Origin: [Flexibacter] sp. ATCC 35208
GTDB taxonomy: Bacteria > Bacteroidota > Bacteroidia > Chitinophagales > Chitinophagaceae
Reading direction: 5' to 3'
Assembly: GCF_001975825.1 (NCBI RefSeq)
Contig: NZ_MTKN01000028.1
Coordinates: forward strand, 1 to 41,337
Length of the DNA stretch: 41,337 bases
The position numbers were made by a program, and so were the translations under genes. The notes under the pieces are model-generated. The model had not been told where the DNA came from. It saw only the letters and a program-made list of their open reading frames with translations, and did no database searches. Positions 1 through 8,280 of the stretch are shown here, piece after piece (position 1 is the stretch's first letter; the number at the start of each line of letters is the position of its first letter).

Positions 1-966
1 AAGTGTAAACAACTTCAATAAAAAATTGTGTTGCAATGCCTCAAGGTCTGCATCTAATTTCTGACTGCTGGTTTCCAGGTTCTTTAAAGTGATTTTAATG
101 GAGGCGGCTGCCAGTGAATCGTTCAATAACACCCCTGCTACATTGTTATCCTGGTTCAGTCTTGCACTTACTTTTTCGAGGTTGCCTGTAAATATTGTCA
201 CCGCATCCGCTGCTTTTTTCAATTGGAATAATGTCCCTTTAATAGAAGCATACATGACTGTATCTGTAACCACATCATTTATTGAATTACCCGGCTTATT
301 GATTTTGCCGGCAAAATCTTTGAGATTTAATAAAACATCTTTACTGTTTATAGAAACGGCTTTAAAATTTGATGCGGTAGCCTGTAAATTGTCAAATGTG
401 TTGGAAAGCTTATTGGCCATTGCAGGATCATTTAATAATGTAGCCAATGTTCCTTTCCCACTATCGATCTTTTTACTTATACTCTTAAAATCGTTTGTTA
501 TTTCCAATAGATTTTTATTGTTGGCCTGTAAGGTTGCCAGCATATCATCAGTGCCAGCTATGTTTTCGACATGTAGAAGATCATTTGCCTCGGCCTGGGG
601 CATGTTTTCACTACCGCCATAAATAATTACTATTTTATTGCCTATCAGTCCATCTGAACCGATTTTTGCCATTGCATCTTTATGGATATGTGATTGAGCT
701 GCTTTCTCAATGTTCATCGTAACCAGCACCTGCGAATTTTGATAGAATGAGATGTTCTTGACTGTACCCACTTTTACACCAGAAAACCAAACATTGCCGC
801 CTTTTATTAAACCTCCTACATCATTAAAAACCGCATATATGGTATACGATTTTACGAATGTTTTTTTCTGTCCCCCTAAGGTGAAAATGGTAACCACTAA
901 TATCGCAAGGCCCAGCAGTATAAATATCCCAACAATTATGGGACGGTTATTTTTTAATGTAGTCAT
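1..966 (-). CDS. mlaD: MlaD-like MCE-domain lipid transport protein (3' end outside window)
   Basis: Substrate-binding MCE protein of an Mla-type ABC phospholipid transporter, anchored in the inner membrane and facing the periplasm. The frame is open from the ATG at 966 to the window edge (322 codons). One N-terminal membrane segment lies at about residues 9-28. The MCE domain follows at about 36-115, with the motif FNDVGGLIKGGNVWFSGVKV at 47-66. After that comes a long helical, coiled-coil-like region. The start overlaps the stop of the upstream ATPase gene (ATGA at 963-966), which implies translational coupling. The sequence near the window edge (HNFLL) resembles the usual C-terminal end of Bacteroidota MlaD proteins, so I infer that only a short piece is missing. 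Confidence 0.9.
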   Translation of the reverse strand, partial: MTTLKNNRPIIVGIFILLGLAILVVTIFTLGGQKKTFVKSYTIYAVFNDVGGLIKGGNVWFSGVKVGTVKNISFYQNSQVLVTMNIEKAAQSHIHKDAMAKIGSDGLIGNKIVIIYGGSENMPQAEANDLLHVENIAGTDDMLATLQANNKNLLEITNDFKSISKKIDSGKGTLATLLNDPAMANKLSNTFDNLQATASNFKAVSINSKDVLLNLKDFAGKINKPGNSINDVVTDTVMYASIKGTLFQLKKAADAVTIFTGNLEKVSARLNQDNNVAGVLLNDSLAAASIKITLKNLETSSQKLDADLEALQHNFLLKLFTL

Positions 967-1736
967 TTGTCGTTAATAAAATTGTAATCATAAAAAGATT
1001 TTGCATTTGTATTCTTTTCATTGAATATTTCGTTAAAACTTCCGGGTGTCAAAAACCTGCCATCTACTATCATGGTGACTTTATCGGCAGTAGCTTTCGC
1101 ACAGGTTAAGTCATGTGTAATAATAATTGAGCTGGCATTGTATTGTTGTTGAACCTTAACAATCAGGGTATTTATATCTATGCAGGTCAGGGGATCAAGC
1201 CCCGATGTAGGCTCATCATACAACATTATCTCCGGCTTCATTATCAAAGTACGGGCAATGCCGATGCGTTTTCTCTGCCCTCCGGAAAGTTCAGCGGGCA
1301 TTTGATTGATGGTTTGTAATAAATCCACATCATTCAACACCGATTCAATGGCTTCATTCACCTCCTTTGTTTTTAAGTTGCGTTTATTTCTTACCAGTGG
1401 AAACGCGAGATTTTCTCTGACGGTCATACTGTCGTACAAAGCACTGCTTTGAAAAGAGAAGCCAATTTTTAATCTCAGTGCCTGTAATGCCTTTCCCCTT
1501 AATTTATCCACTTCCTGACCTAGTACTTTTACCGTACCGCTATCAGGTTTTAGCAGGCCGGAGATTATTTTTATCAGTACGGATTTTCCACTTCCGGAAC
1601 GACCCAGCACTGCAAGATTTTCTCCTTTTAAAATATCGATATCTATCCCGTTCAGTACAATGTTAGTATCAAAGGATTTCTTTAAATCTTTGATAGAAAT
1701 TACTGTGTCATTATTATTTGTTGCTGATTCATCCAT
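963..1736 (-). CDS. mlaF: MlaF-like ABC transporter ATP-binding protein
   Basis: Cytoplasmic ATPase that powers the Mla-type lipid transporter encoded by its neighbours. Visible motifs are Walker A GRSGSGKS at residues 45-52, a Q-loop Gln near 96, signature LSGGQ at 150-154, and Walker B followed by the D-loop (LYDEPTSGLDP) at about 172-182. A switch His is present in IIITHDLT. The length of 257 aa is typical for the family. The gene sits 15 bp after the permease and overlaps the MCE gene by 4 bp, so the three form one operon in the order E-F-D. Confidence 0.93.
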   Translation of the reverse strand: MDESATNNNDTVISIKDLKKSFDTNIVLNGIDIDILKGENLAVLGRSGSGKSVLIKIISGLLKPDSGTVKVLGQEVDKLRGKALQALRLKIGFSFQSSALYDSMTVRENLAFPLVRNKRNLKTKEVNEAIESVLNDVDLLQTINQMPAELSGGQRKRIGIARTLIMKPEIMLYDEPTSGLDPLTCIDINTLIVKVQQQYNASSIIITHDLTCAKATADKVTMIVDGRFLTPGSFNEIFNEKNTNAKSFYDYNFINDK

Positions 1737-1751
1737 AACTCGCTATTCATT

Positions 1752-2555
1752 TTATCTAAATGCATTTACAACCTGTACAATTACCATTTCTTCCACAAAA
1801 ATCATAAACATCGAAAGCACTACTGCTACATTTGCAGCAGTTCCTACGCCCTTGGTTCCATTCTGTGCATAATATCCCTGGTAACAGCCAGCTACACCAA
1901 TAGTAAAACCATAACAGAGTGCTTTGAAAACGGAAGCGGAAATATCAAGAAATGAAATTGTTTTAAAAGCGCTGCTGATAAAGGCAGGAAAACTTGTCAA
2001 CTCATTTTGATGAATGTTTAGATAAGAACCCAGCATCCCGATCAGGGCGGTGTAAATCACCAATATAGGAAGCATTAAAGTGATAGCTGTGATTCTTGTT
2101 ACAACTAAATAATTAAATGGATTGGTACCTGATACTTCCATTGCATCAATTTGTTCGGTTACTTTCATGGAGCCCAATTCGGCTCCCATATTAGAACCTA
2201 CTTTTCCTGCGGCAATCAAAGCCGTAACCAAAGGAGCAAGCGCACGGATGATGGCAATTGATATTAATGAGGGAAGCCATGAGGTAGCCCCAAACTCTGA
2301 CAGGGACGGGCGGGATTGCTTTGTAAATACAGTACCGGTTATAAAACCTGTTAAAGAAATAAGGGGTAATGATCTATAACCAACCTGGTAACATTGGTTG
2401 ATTAATTCCTTCCATTCAAATGGTACTGAAAAGAGTTCCTTAAAATACTGTAAAATGAATATATAAACGTTATAGATATCCCTGAAGAATGAATCTGCTT
2501 TTTTGGATAGTAAAAATTTTTCCGGTTTGGAGGTTACAGGTATTTCTGATTCCAT
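1752..2555 (-). CDS. mlaE: MlaE-like ABC transporter permease
   Basis: Inner-membrane permease of the Mla-type lipid transporter. It carries the family motif GAELGSMKVTEQIDAMEV and several hydrophobic segments towards the C-terminus. I chose the ATG at 2555 (267 aa, starting MESEIP). An in-frame TTG 21 bp upstream would add seven residues and is less likely. It is the first gene of the operon. The upstream region of about 350 bp is shared with the divergent BON gene. Confidence 0.92.
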   Translation of the reverse strand: MESEIPVTSKPEKFLLSKKADSFFRDIYNVYIFILQYFKELFSVPFEWKELINQCYQVGYRSLPLISLTGFITGTVFTKQSRPSLSEFGATSWLPSLISIAIIRALAPLVTALIAAGKVGSNMGAELGSMKVTEQIDAMEVSGTNPFNYLVVTRITAITLMLPILVIYTALIGMLGSYLNIHQNELTSFPAFISSAFKTISFLDISASVFKALCYGFTIGVAGCYQGYYAQNGTKGVGTAANVAVVLSMFMIFVEEMVIVQVVNAFR

Positions 2556-2711
2556 GACGTTGTTTGATCGTTTCAAATATTTATTAATTTCACCATTCCT
2601 TTTACTTTATGATCTACCCATTTTAGAATCGCTGTTAGAACGGTTCCCTGGCAAACCTTTATTAATGCTTAAAAAATCCAAGTTACTTATAATACGTAAC
2701 ACAGTCATTCA

Positions 2712-2750
2712 AATGTGTGAATAATACAACTCATTCTTTTTATTGTGTAA
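2712..2750. promoter_or_regulatory. Conserved upstream motif, copy 1 (shared with 5268-5306)
   Basis: A 39-bp stretch containing AATGTGTGAAT, CAACT and ATT blocks. It recurs almost unchanged at 5268-5306. Each copy lies upstream of one of the two paralogous BON-domain genes, about 160 bp and 70 bp before the start codon. This copy also sits between divergent mlaE and BON1. It may be a common regulator site or an upstream promoter; this is inferred from the duplication alone. Confidence 0.5.
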
Positions 2751-2798
2751 TACTTTCCAGTCCGGATAGACCGACCTTTACTTAATAATAAACCAAAT

Positions 2799-2848
2799 CA
2801 CTCCTCTTGCAGCCGTGAATACGAGAGAATAATGACAGTAAAGGAGTG
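2799..2848. other. Inverted repeat in the BON1 leader region
   Basis: CACTCCT at 2799-2805 pairs with AGGAGTG at 2842-2848 across a 36-nt loop, about 65 bp before the BON1 start. It could be a leader RNA structure or chance. The rest of 2556-2911 holds no gene that I can support. Confidence 0.25.
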
Positions 2849-2911
2849 CTGTACGATATAAACTGACCTTACATAATTGTAAGATTCATTTGCAATTTCA
2901 ATTTTAATAAA

Positions 2912-3589
2912 ATGAAAAATAACACAGACTTACAGAAGGATGTTCAGGATGCCATCAAATGGGAGCCTTTATTGAGCGCAACAGAAATTGGCGTAATCGT
3001 AAAAGATGGTGTAGTAACACTTACCGGTGTGGTAGATAATTATACTAAAAAATCTGAAGCTGAAGATGCTGCAAAGAATGTAGCTGGTGTTATGGCAGTT
3101 GTTGAAAAAATTGAGGTTAAATTCAGTAGCTCTTATGCTCCAAATGATGACAATGAGATTGCTTCCGAAATATTAAATGCTTTTAAATGGAACTGGCGTG
3201 TGCCAAACGACAATGTGAAAGTAAAAGTAGAAAAAGGATGGGTTACATTGGAAGGAGAATTTCAATGGCATTATGAAAGAACAGCTGCTAATGATGCTGT
3301 AAAGAATCTGTTAGGGGTAACGGGGGTTTCAAACAATATCAAAATTAAATCTGATTTAAATGCAGCCATTGTTAAAGCAGATATAGAAAGCGCACTTAAA
3401 CGTAACTGGTCAATTTATGAAAATGACATTAATGTTAAGGTATCTGGGCATAAGGCTACATTGACAGGTACTGTGGATTCCTGGTACCAGAAAACTGAAG
3501 CAGGACGGATTACCTTTAATGCACCTGGCGTATGGTCAGTAGATAATGAACTGGTGGTTTATTATAATTATTCATTAATGGATGAATGA
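2912..3589 (+). CDS. Triple BON-domain protein, copy 1
   Basis: 225-aa protein made of three consecutive BON domains (about residues 4-71, 78-147 and 153-222). Each shows the alternating pattern VKDGVVTLTG / VEKGWVTLEG / VSGHKATLTG followed by an AxNVxGV-type helix-strand. BON domains bind lipid surfaces and occur in envelope-stress proteins such as OsmY and DolP. No signal peptide is visible (the N-terminus is MKNNTDLQKDVQ), so it may be cytoplasmic. It is clearly paralogous to the gene at 5379-6050 and shares an upstream motif with it. Its position beside an Mla operon fits a role in envelope homeostasis, but that is inference. Confidence 0.85.
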   Translation: MKNNTDLQKDVQDAIKWEPLLSATEIGVIVKDGVVTLTGVVDNYTKKSEAEDAAKNVAGVMAVVEKIEVKFSSSYAPNDDNEIASEILNAFKWNWRVPNDNVKVKVEKGWVTLEGEFQWHYERTAANDAVKNLLGVTGVSNNIKIKSDLNAAIVKADIESALKRNWSIYENDINVKVSGHKATLTGTVDSWYQKTEAGRITFNAPGVWSVDNELVVYYNYSLMDE

Positions 3590-3681
3590 CATTAAGAAAA
3601 ACGGGAAGAATGCTTACCGGTTTTTTTAATTCATTAAATACATTACAAGTTGAATACTATATTCAAATCAAATTATATATC

Positions 3682-3837
3682 ATGAAAAAGAAAGAGATTA
3701 AAGAATTGAAAGAAAAGCTGATTGTTTCAGTAAAGAAAACCCTGACTGCTAATAATAAAGGCCTGATCAATACACTTGAAAAAGACCTTGATAAATCTAT
3801 TAAAGCTTTTTCAGTCAGGCACACACAAAAAACATAA
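3682..3837 (+). CDS. Small lysine-rich helical protein
   Basis: 51-aa protein starting MKKKEIKELKEKLIVSVKK. It is highly charged, rich in Lys and Leu, and probably helical. I recognise no domain. The open frame extends upstream to 3586, but the ATG at 3682 gives a compact, typical small protein and avoids overlap with the BON gene. It lies 92 bp after BON1 and may be cotranscribed. A weak hairpin followed by a T-run near 3597-3628 could partly terminate between them. Function unknown. Confidence 0.55.
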   Translation: MKKKEIKELKEKLIVSVKKTLTANNKGLINTLEKDLDKSIKAFSVRHTQKT

Positions 3838-3935
3838 CCAACTGCCATCAACCAATCCTTTTCCGGAGAGGGCTGAAGGGTAGCATATTAATGAACTAAT
3901 TGGTTGTTTAAATTAATTCAGCAAAAAAAAATCCT

Positions 3936-4649
3936 ATGTGCTTTTCAGCCACTGCAAGTTTTAGCGCAGGTGTTGTGCTTGCCATTATTGGAGTGGCCAC
4001 TTTTAAAAAAGTGAAACATTCCTCTCAGATTATGTTTGCGGCCATACCCCTTATTTTTGCGGTACAGCAATCAGCAGAAGGAGTACTATGGCTATCCTTA
4101 CCCAATCCGGCATATTTGGCAACCCAGGTTTCCTTCACCTATATTTTCCTTTTTTTTGCACAGGTGGTCTGGCCTATTTGGGTGCCGGTTGCCATATTAC
4201 TGCTGGAAGAAGAAGCCGGCCGAAAGCGGATGGGGCGTTACTTAGTTGCTGCAGGATTAATAGTAGGGGTATATTTTGCCTGGTGTTTAATAAAATATCC
4301 GGTTAAGGCTGATATTGTTGGGTACCACATTGCATATAAATTAGATTTTCCTCCATCACTCAGAAAATATGGTATTGTATTATATGCACTTGCCACCGTT
4401 GTTTCTCCTTTCTTTTCACCCATTAAAAGAATATGGATGCTGGGTTTGGCGATTTTGATTTCATATATTATTTCTGCAATGTTTTATGAACACTATATAC
4501 TTTCTGTCTGGTGCTTTTTTGCATCTATCATCAGCATAGCAGTATATGCAATTATGACAGAAATGGATAGGAATTATACGGCCGGCAAATCCTTGTACGC
4601 AGCACCGATGCCTGTTTTTAAAGTGCAGAAATTGAAAAATAAGAAATAA
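3936..4649 (+). CDS. Multi-pass membrane protein, DUF6629-like
   Basis: 237-aa integral membrane protein with about seven hydrophobic segments. It begins MCFSATASFSAG, an N-terminus I associate with the DUF6629 family. A conserved-looking QQSAEGVLWL motif follows at about residues 44-53. The tail is basic and cytoplasmic-looking (VQKLKNKK). No catalytic residues or transport signatures are recognised, and the function of the family is unknown. It sits among stress-type genes. Confidence 0.7.
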   Translation: MCFSATASFSAGVVLAIIGVATFKKVKHSSQIMFAAIPLIFAVQQSAEGVLWLSLPNPAYLATQVSFTYIFLFFAQVVWPIWVPVAILLLEEEAGRKRMGRYLVAAGLIVGVYFAWCLIKYPVKADIVGYHIAYKLDFPPSLRKYGIVLYALATVVSPFFSPIKRIWMLGLAILISYIISAMFYEHYILSVWCFFASIISIAVYAIMTEMDRNYTAGKSLYAAPMPVFKVQKLKNKK

Positions 4650-4791
4650 TACACTTTTGGAAGGTAGCAGATCAAGGTAATGTTGGTTCCCACTTTTTTT
4701 CGATTGCTTTATCATTATCGCATTTACGCTGGTAAAAATAGGGGAGAAAATATACTGATTATCTTATTTATCAAAAGAAACCAACACTGGT

Positions 4792-5175
4792 ATGACTATT
4801 TTTTTGCAAACAGCATGGCTTTTTTTGTTGGCAATACCCGTTGCCTGCATAGCATGGACAGTTACACATGAAGAGGTATTCAGGGAACCAAGAGACTATT
4901 GCAGTAAAAAAAGTAAAACAGCCAGAACTTTATTAGTGCGAAAGCTTTTTTACCTGTTTACCTGTGAATATTGCTTTAGCCATTATATAGCTATAGCAAT
5001 CCTTCTTTTAACAGGGTATAAATTACTGATGGATGACTGGCGTGGATATTTGATTGCGGGGTTTTCATTGGTCTGGGTAGCTAATTTTTACATGAGCCTG
5101 TTTAGTTTTATTCGTCAGGACATTAAAAAGGAGAAAACAGAAATTGAATGTATGGAGAATGGAAGAAAAATATAA
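4792..5175 (+). CDS. Small membrane protein with CEYCFSHY motif
   Basis: 127-aa protein with a hydrophobic N-terminal segment (residues 4-23), a central FTCEYCFSHY motif, and two further hydrophobic stretches (about 66-80 and 86-106). A charged tail follows. The Cys-x-x-Cys next to a membrane segment resembles DUF1360-type membrane proteins, but I cannot confirm membership. It lies about 140 bp after the DUF6629-like gene on the same strand. Confidence 0.6.
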   Translation: MTIFLQTAWLFLLAIPVACIAWTVTHEEVFREPRDYCSKKSKTARTLLVRKLFYLFTCEYCFSHYIAIAILLLTGYKLLMDDWRGYLIAGFSLVWVANFYMSLFSFIRQDIKKEKTEIECMENGRKI

Positions 5176-5267
5176 ATTTTCTTTGATGTGTTGCTCATTC
5201 AGATCCGCCAACACGTCTCCACTACAGAATTCTGCAATACTATTTTAAGCGACATGAAATTCAAAAT

Positions 5268-5306
5268 AATGTGTGAATCATGCAACTTATTTTAATAACT
5301 GTATAA
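5268..5306. promoter_or_regulatory. Conserved upstream motif, copy 2 (shared with 2712-2750)
   Basis: Second copy of the motif found upstream of BON1. The core AATGTGTGAAT is identical, followed by AT-CAACT-ATT blocks and a GTATAA end (GTGTAA in copy 1). It lies about 70 bp before the second BON gene. Retention upstream of both paralogs but not upstream of other genes in this region suggests a functional promoter or operator. Confidence 0.5.
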
Positions 5307-5378
5307 CAGTTTAAAGTACCCAAATCTTCACCTTTGTGGTGTTGCAACATTTTCGCTGCAATCCATAATTATTCCGAA

Positions 5379-6050
5379 ATGAAAAATAATGCAGAATTAC
5401 AAAGAGATGTTCAAAATGCCATCAAATGGGAGCCATTATTGAATGTAGCAGAAATTGGTGTTACAGCCAAAGACGGTATTGTTTCTTTAACAGGAACAGT
5501 AGATAGCTACGCTAAGAAATTGGAAGCCGAAAATGCTGCCAAAAAAGTAATCGGGGTAAAAGCGCTGGTTGAAAAAATCGCTGTTAAATTTCCAAACTCA
5601 TGGATTAAAACAGATAGTGAAGTAGCCAGTGAAGTCTTGGTTGCATTGAAACATAACTGGGCAATTCCTAAAGACAAGGTAATGGTAAAAGTAGAAGAGG
5701 GGTGGGTTACATTAGAAGGTGAATTACCATGGCATTACCAGAGAGAAGCAGCACAAAATGCTGTCAGTTATCTAACTGGTGTGAAAGGTGTAACCAACAA
5801 CATTCAAATCAAACTGGAAAGCCACGATGTGATTGAAAAGAAGAAAGTTGAAGATGCCATTGCCAGAAACTGGTCCGTAAAGGATAATGATATTAACGTA
5901 TCTGTATCTGGAACAACTGTTACATTAACAGGAACGGTCAATTCCTGGTACCAGAGAGATGAAGCAGGCCGTATCGCCTGGAAAACACCTGGTATCCTGG
6001 ATGTAAAAAATGAATTAGTTGTTGACTATGAATTTATGCTTGTCGACTAA
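5379..6050 (+). CDS. Triple BON-domain protein, copy 2
   Basis: 223-aa paralog of the protein at 2912-3589, with the same three-BON architecture and near-identical landmark stretches (NAIKWEPLL near the N-terminus, EEGWVTLEGELPWHY in BON2, NSWYQRDEAGRI in BON3). The start is set at MKNNAELQ because it matches the paralog exactly; the frame extends 15 codons further upstream without support. No signal peptide. A strong terminator follows. The pair probably arose by duplication together with the upstream motif. Confidence 0.85.
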   Translation: MKNNAELQRDVQNAIKWEPLLNVAEIGVTAKDGIVSLTGTVDSYAKKLEAENAAKKVIGVKALVEKIAVKFPNSWIKTDSEVASEVLVALKHNWAIPKDKVMVKVEEGWVTLEGELPWHYQREAAQNAVSYLTGVKGVTNNIQIKLESHDVIEKKKVEDAIARNWSVKDNDINVSVSGTTVTLTGTVNSWYQRDEAGRIAWKTPGILDVKNELVVDYEFMLVD

Positions 6051-6061
6051 AAAATATTAAT

Positions 6062-6092
6062 ACGGTGGAAGCGTTATTTTCCACCGTTTTTA
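6062..6092 (+). terminator. Intrinsic terminator after BON copy 2
   Basis: Perfect 9-bp stem ACGGTGGAA / TTCCACCGT (6062-6070 and 6079-6087) with an 8-nt loop, followed by TTTTATT. It lies 11 bp after the BON2 stop codon. Confidence 0.85.
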
Positions 6093-6336
6093 TTCATTAT
6101 GGAAAAATATACCACCTTTTAAATTCCATTTATTCCATGTTCAACGCAAATTCAAAGTATCTACTTCTGCAAGCCGTGTAGTATATTGATTTAAAAAATA
6201 TACAGGTAAGTAGTATGAAATGCTATTAATTTCCTCAACGGTTTCAAAATGTTGTACTGCTGCTACCAGTCAATGGATCATTTTGAGATTGAATGAACAG
6301 GAATTGATATAACAGATATTAGAAACACAAAACAAT

Positions 6337-7098
6337 ATGAAAAAGTTAGAAAATAAAGTTGCGGTTATAACCGGTGGCGCAGGCAGTATAGGAAAAGTAA
6401 CGGCAAAATTGTTATTAGAAGAAGGCGCAAAAGTATTGCTGGTTGACCTTTCGGAAGACGCATTGAAAAATTGTGTGGAGGAATTAAACAGTGACCAGGT
6501 GAAATATTGTACTGCTGATGTGTCAAAGGCAGTTGATGTGGAACGTTACATCAATGAAGCGGTAAGTGTATTTGGAAAGATTGACGTTTTTTTTAACAAC
6601 GCCGGTATTGAAGGCGTGGTGAAACCCATTACAGATTATCCTGAAGCTATTTTTGACAAAGTAATTGCCGTAAATGTAAAAGGAATATGGCTGGGCAATA
6701 AATATGCCTTACCCCAAATGAATACAGGCGGAAGCATTATCCTGACGTCATCAGTAGCAGGGCTATTGGGCTTTGCTGGTTTAAGTGCCTATGTAACCAG
6801 TAAACATGCTGTTGTCGGTATTATGAGAACAACAGCTATTGAAGCGGCGCCCCTGCATATCAGGGTTAATTCTATTCATCCGTCGCCGGTAAACAACCGG
6901 ATGATGCGTTCGATAGAAGAAGGTGCATCCTCCGGTCATGGCGAAGAAATAAAGAAGAAATTTGAGGCTGCTATCCCATTGGGTCGTTATGCTGAGCCTA
7001 TCGAAATTGCAAAATTGGTATTGTTTCTTGCCAGCGATGACAGTCAGTTTATTACTGGTACTACACAGGTAATTGATGGTGGAATGTGTGCACAATAA
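6337..7098 (+). CDS. SDR family NAD(P)-dependent oxidoreductase
   Basis: 253-aa classical short-chain dehydrogenase/reductase with a Rossmann fold. The cofactor motif TGGAGSIG is at residues 12-19 and NNAG follows strand 4. The catalytic Tyr152 and Lys156 (YVTSK) are present, and the C-terminus ends in the usual ITGTTQVIDGG pattern. Asp37 after the second strand (LLVDLS) favours NAD over NADP. Substrate unknown. It stands alone behind the BON2 terminator, with about 240 bp upstream in which I see no clear motif. Confidence 0.88.
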   Translation: MKKLENKVAVITGGAGSIGKVTAKLLLEEGAKVLLVDLSEDALKNCVEELNSDQVKYCTADVSKAVDVERYINEAVSVFGKIDVFFNNAGIEGVVKPITDYPEAIFDKVIAVNVKGIWLGNKYALPQMNTGGSIILTSSVAGLLGFAGLSAYVTSKHAVVGIMRTTAIEAAPLHIRVNSIHPSPVNNRMMRSIEEGASSGHGEEIKKKFEAAIPLGRYAEPIEIAKLVLFLASDDSQFITGTTQVIDGGMCAQ

Positions 7099-7201
7099 AT
7101 ATTTTTGAAAACCTGTTATTCCACAGTTTAAATTACAAAAAAAGATCGCTTTCTAAATTATAATTTCCTGAAGGGGTTTTACTTAAATAAATGATAAAAA
7201 T

Positions 7202-7426
7202 ATGAAAACAGAAAATGAAATTAATAATGCCATTATGAATACCACAATGGGTATTCACCAGGATTTTCCGGAATTATCTAAATACATTATTGAGATGCCT
7301 GTTACAATTCCAAATGTAGCGAAGCCGGTTATCACCGTTGGCAATTTAGACGACTACAATACATTGCTAAACGAATTTGTTTCAAATTATTCAAAAGTAG
7401 AAAAGTTATGGAAAAAAAATATATAG
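7202..7426 (+). CDS. Hypothetical 74-aa protein
   Basis: Small acidic protein (MKTENEINNAIMNTT...) with no recognised domain. The middle reads as short beta segments around proline-rich VTIPNVAKPVITV. It overlaps the following gene by 19 bp in another frame, which suggests translational coupling and a joint function with the eRF1-like protein. It is too short to be sure of, but the ATG context and the coupled neighbour support it. Confidence 0.6.
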   Translation: MKTENEINNAIMNTTMGIHQDFPELSKYIIEMPVTIPNVAKPVITVGNLDDYNTLLNEFVSNYSKVEKLWKKNI

Positions 7427-7788
7427 GTATCTGGATGGATCATGCAAGTGCCAACCTGATGGAAATGATAGGTAGCGAAATGAAAATTAAAACTATCAAT
7501 TCAAAATTTACCCACGAGGAAAAGAAGGAGACTTTGCATAAAGGTGAAAAAGCAATGCACCATAAAGAGCAGCATGAAGAATCTGCTTATTATAAAGAGA
7601 TAGCTGCTGTCATAGAAAGCTATGATGAGGTGTTAATTTTTGGCCCTACTGAGGCTAAAACTGAGCTGGTAAATGTGTTGAAAACAGATCATCATTTTGA
7701 TAATAAAAAGATCGAATCCATGCAAGCTGATAGGATGACAGAAAATCAGCAGCATGCTTTTGTTAAAAAATATTTCTTTGCCCATTGA
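7408..7788 (+). CDS. Small eRF1-like (BaeRF-type) protein
   Basis: 126-aa protein beginning KKYIGIWMDHASANLMEM, a beta-strand start like that of bacterial release-factor-like and host-attachment-type proteins. The C-terminal half has the pattern EVLIFGPTEAKTELVNVL, then HFDNKKIESMQADRMTENQ. That pattern is typical of the eRF1 domain-2/3-like fold in these families. The middle is His-rich (MHHKEQHEE). Such proteins are thought to act near the ribosome, but this lineage is uncharacterised. Start overlaps the end of the 74-aa gene. Confidence 0.6.
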   Translation: MEKKYIGIWMDHASANLMEMIGSEMKIKTINSKFTHEEKKETLHKGEKAMHHKEQHEESAYYKEIAAVIESYDEVLIFGPTEAKTELVNVLKTDHHFDNKKIESMQADRMTENQQHAFVKKYFFAH

Positions 7789-7820
7789 TCAGGTATTGTA
7801 TATCGGGTTATTAATGATGA

Positions 7821-7966
7821 TGGATATCACCTGCGTGACCCTTACTCAATCTTACCACTCATTATCGCAATAGTGGTGGATATCACCTGCGTGACCTTAC
7901 TCAATCTTACCACTCATTATCGCAATAAAGATGGATATCACCACTGTGACCTCACTCAATAACTGG
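7821..7966. repeat. Tandem repeat, two full copies (56 and 55 bp) plus a partial third
   Basis: Units start at 7821, 7877 and 7932, each with TGGATATCACC. Copies 1 and 2 are nearly identical over GTGACC, TTACTCAATCTTACCACTC and ATTATCGCAATA. The third keeps TGGATATCACC...TGTGACC and ACTCAATA, then diverges. There is no open frame and no homology to the upstream gene end. The repeat lies at the shift from AT-rich to more GC-rich sequence. The remainder of the 7789-8280 gap has no supported gene. Confidence 0.85.
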
Positions 7967-8149
7967 TTTCACAGCATTGTCAGCCTCCATATTACATATC
8001 ACATGAAAAACGCTCTTCTAAGCGTAAATGGGTATTTATACCACCATCCGGCCATAGCCGATTCCAGGAATCTATGCCCTGAAGCCTGGCCCCTGCCTGC
8101 CTATACAGCTTGAAAACAACTTTCTCCCACAGTAGGAGGGGACTTAGCA

Positions 8150-8175
8150 GGATGCAACACCTTGAAAGGTGCATC
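8150..8175. other. Hairpin-forming inverted repeat in the gap before the dihydroorotase gene
   Basis: GGATGCA...CCTT pairs with AAGGTGCATCC around a 2-nt turn, with a 3-nt bulge. No T-run follows, so it is not a canonical terminator. Role unknown. Confidence 0.35.
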
Positions 8176-8280
8176 CCACACCCCAATAGCCTTTTTTATC
8201 CCCGCCTGCACTCCTTACCCCGAAATTCTATTACTTTTGTCCCCGGTATTTCAGAACGGTTTAGACTCAGTTAGTATAGC

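Noticed and set aside
89..622. Plus-strand open frame opposite the MCE gene
   Set aside because: It is the shadow of the clear MlaD-like coding sequence on the minus strand.
2799..6190. Weak similarity between leader regions around 2805-2830 and 6167-6190 (TGCAGCCGTG / TGCAAGCCGTG)
   Set aside because: Short and gapped; could easily be chance in AT-rich spacers.
7821..7966. Possible CRISPR array
   Set aside because: Units are about 55 bp, contiguous and nearly identical throughout, with no spacer/repeat alternation and no cas genes.
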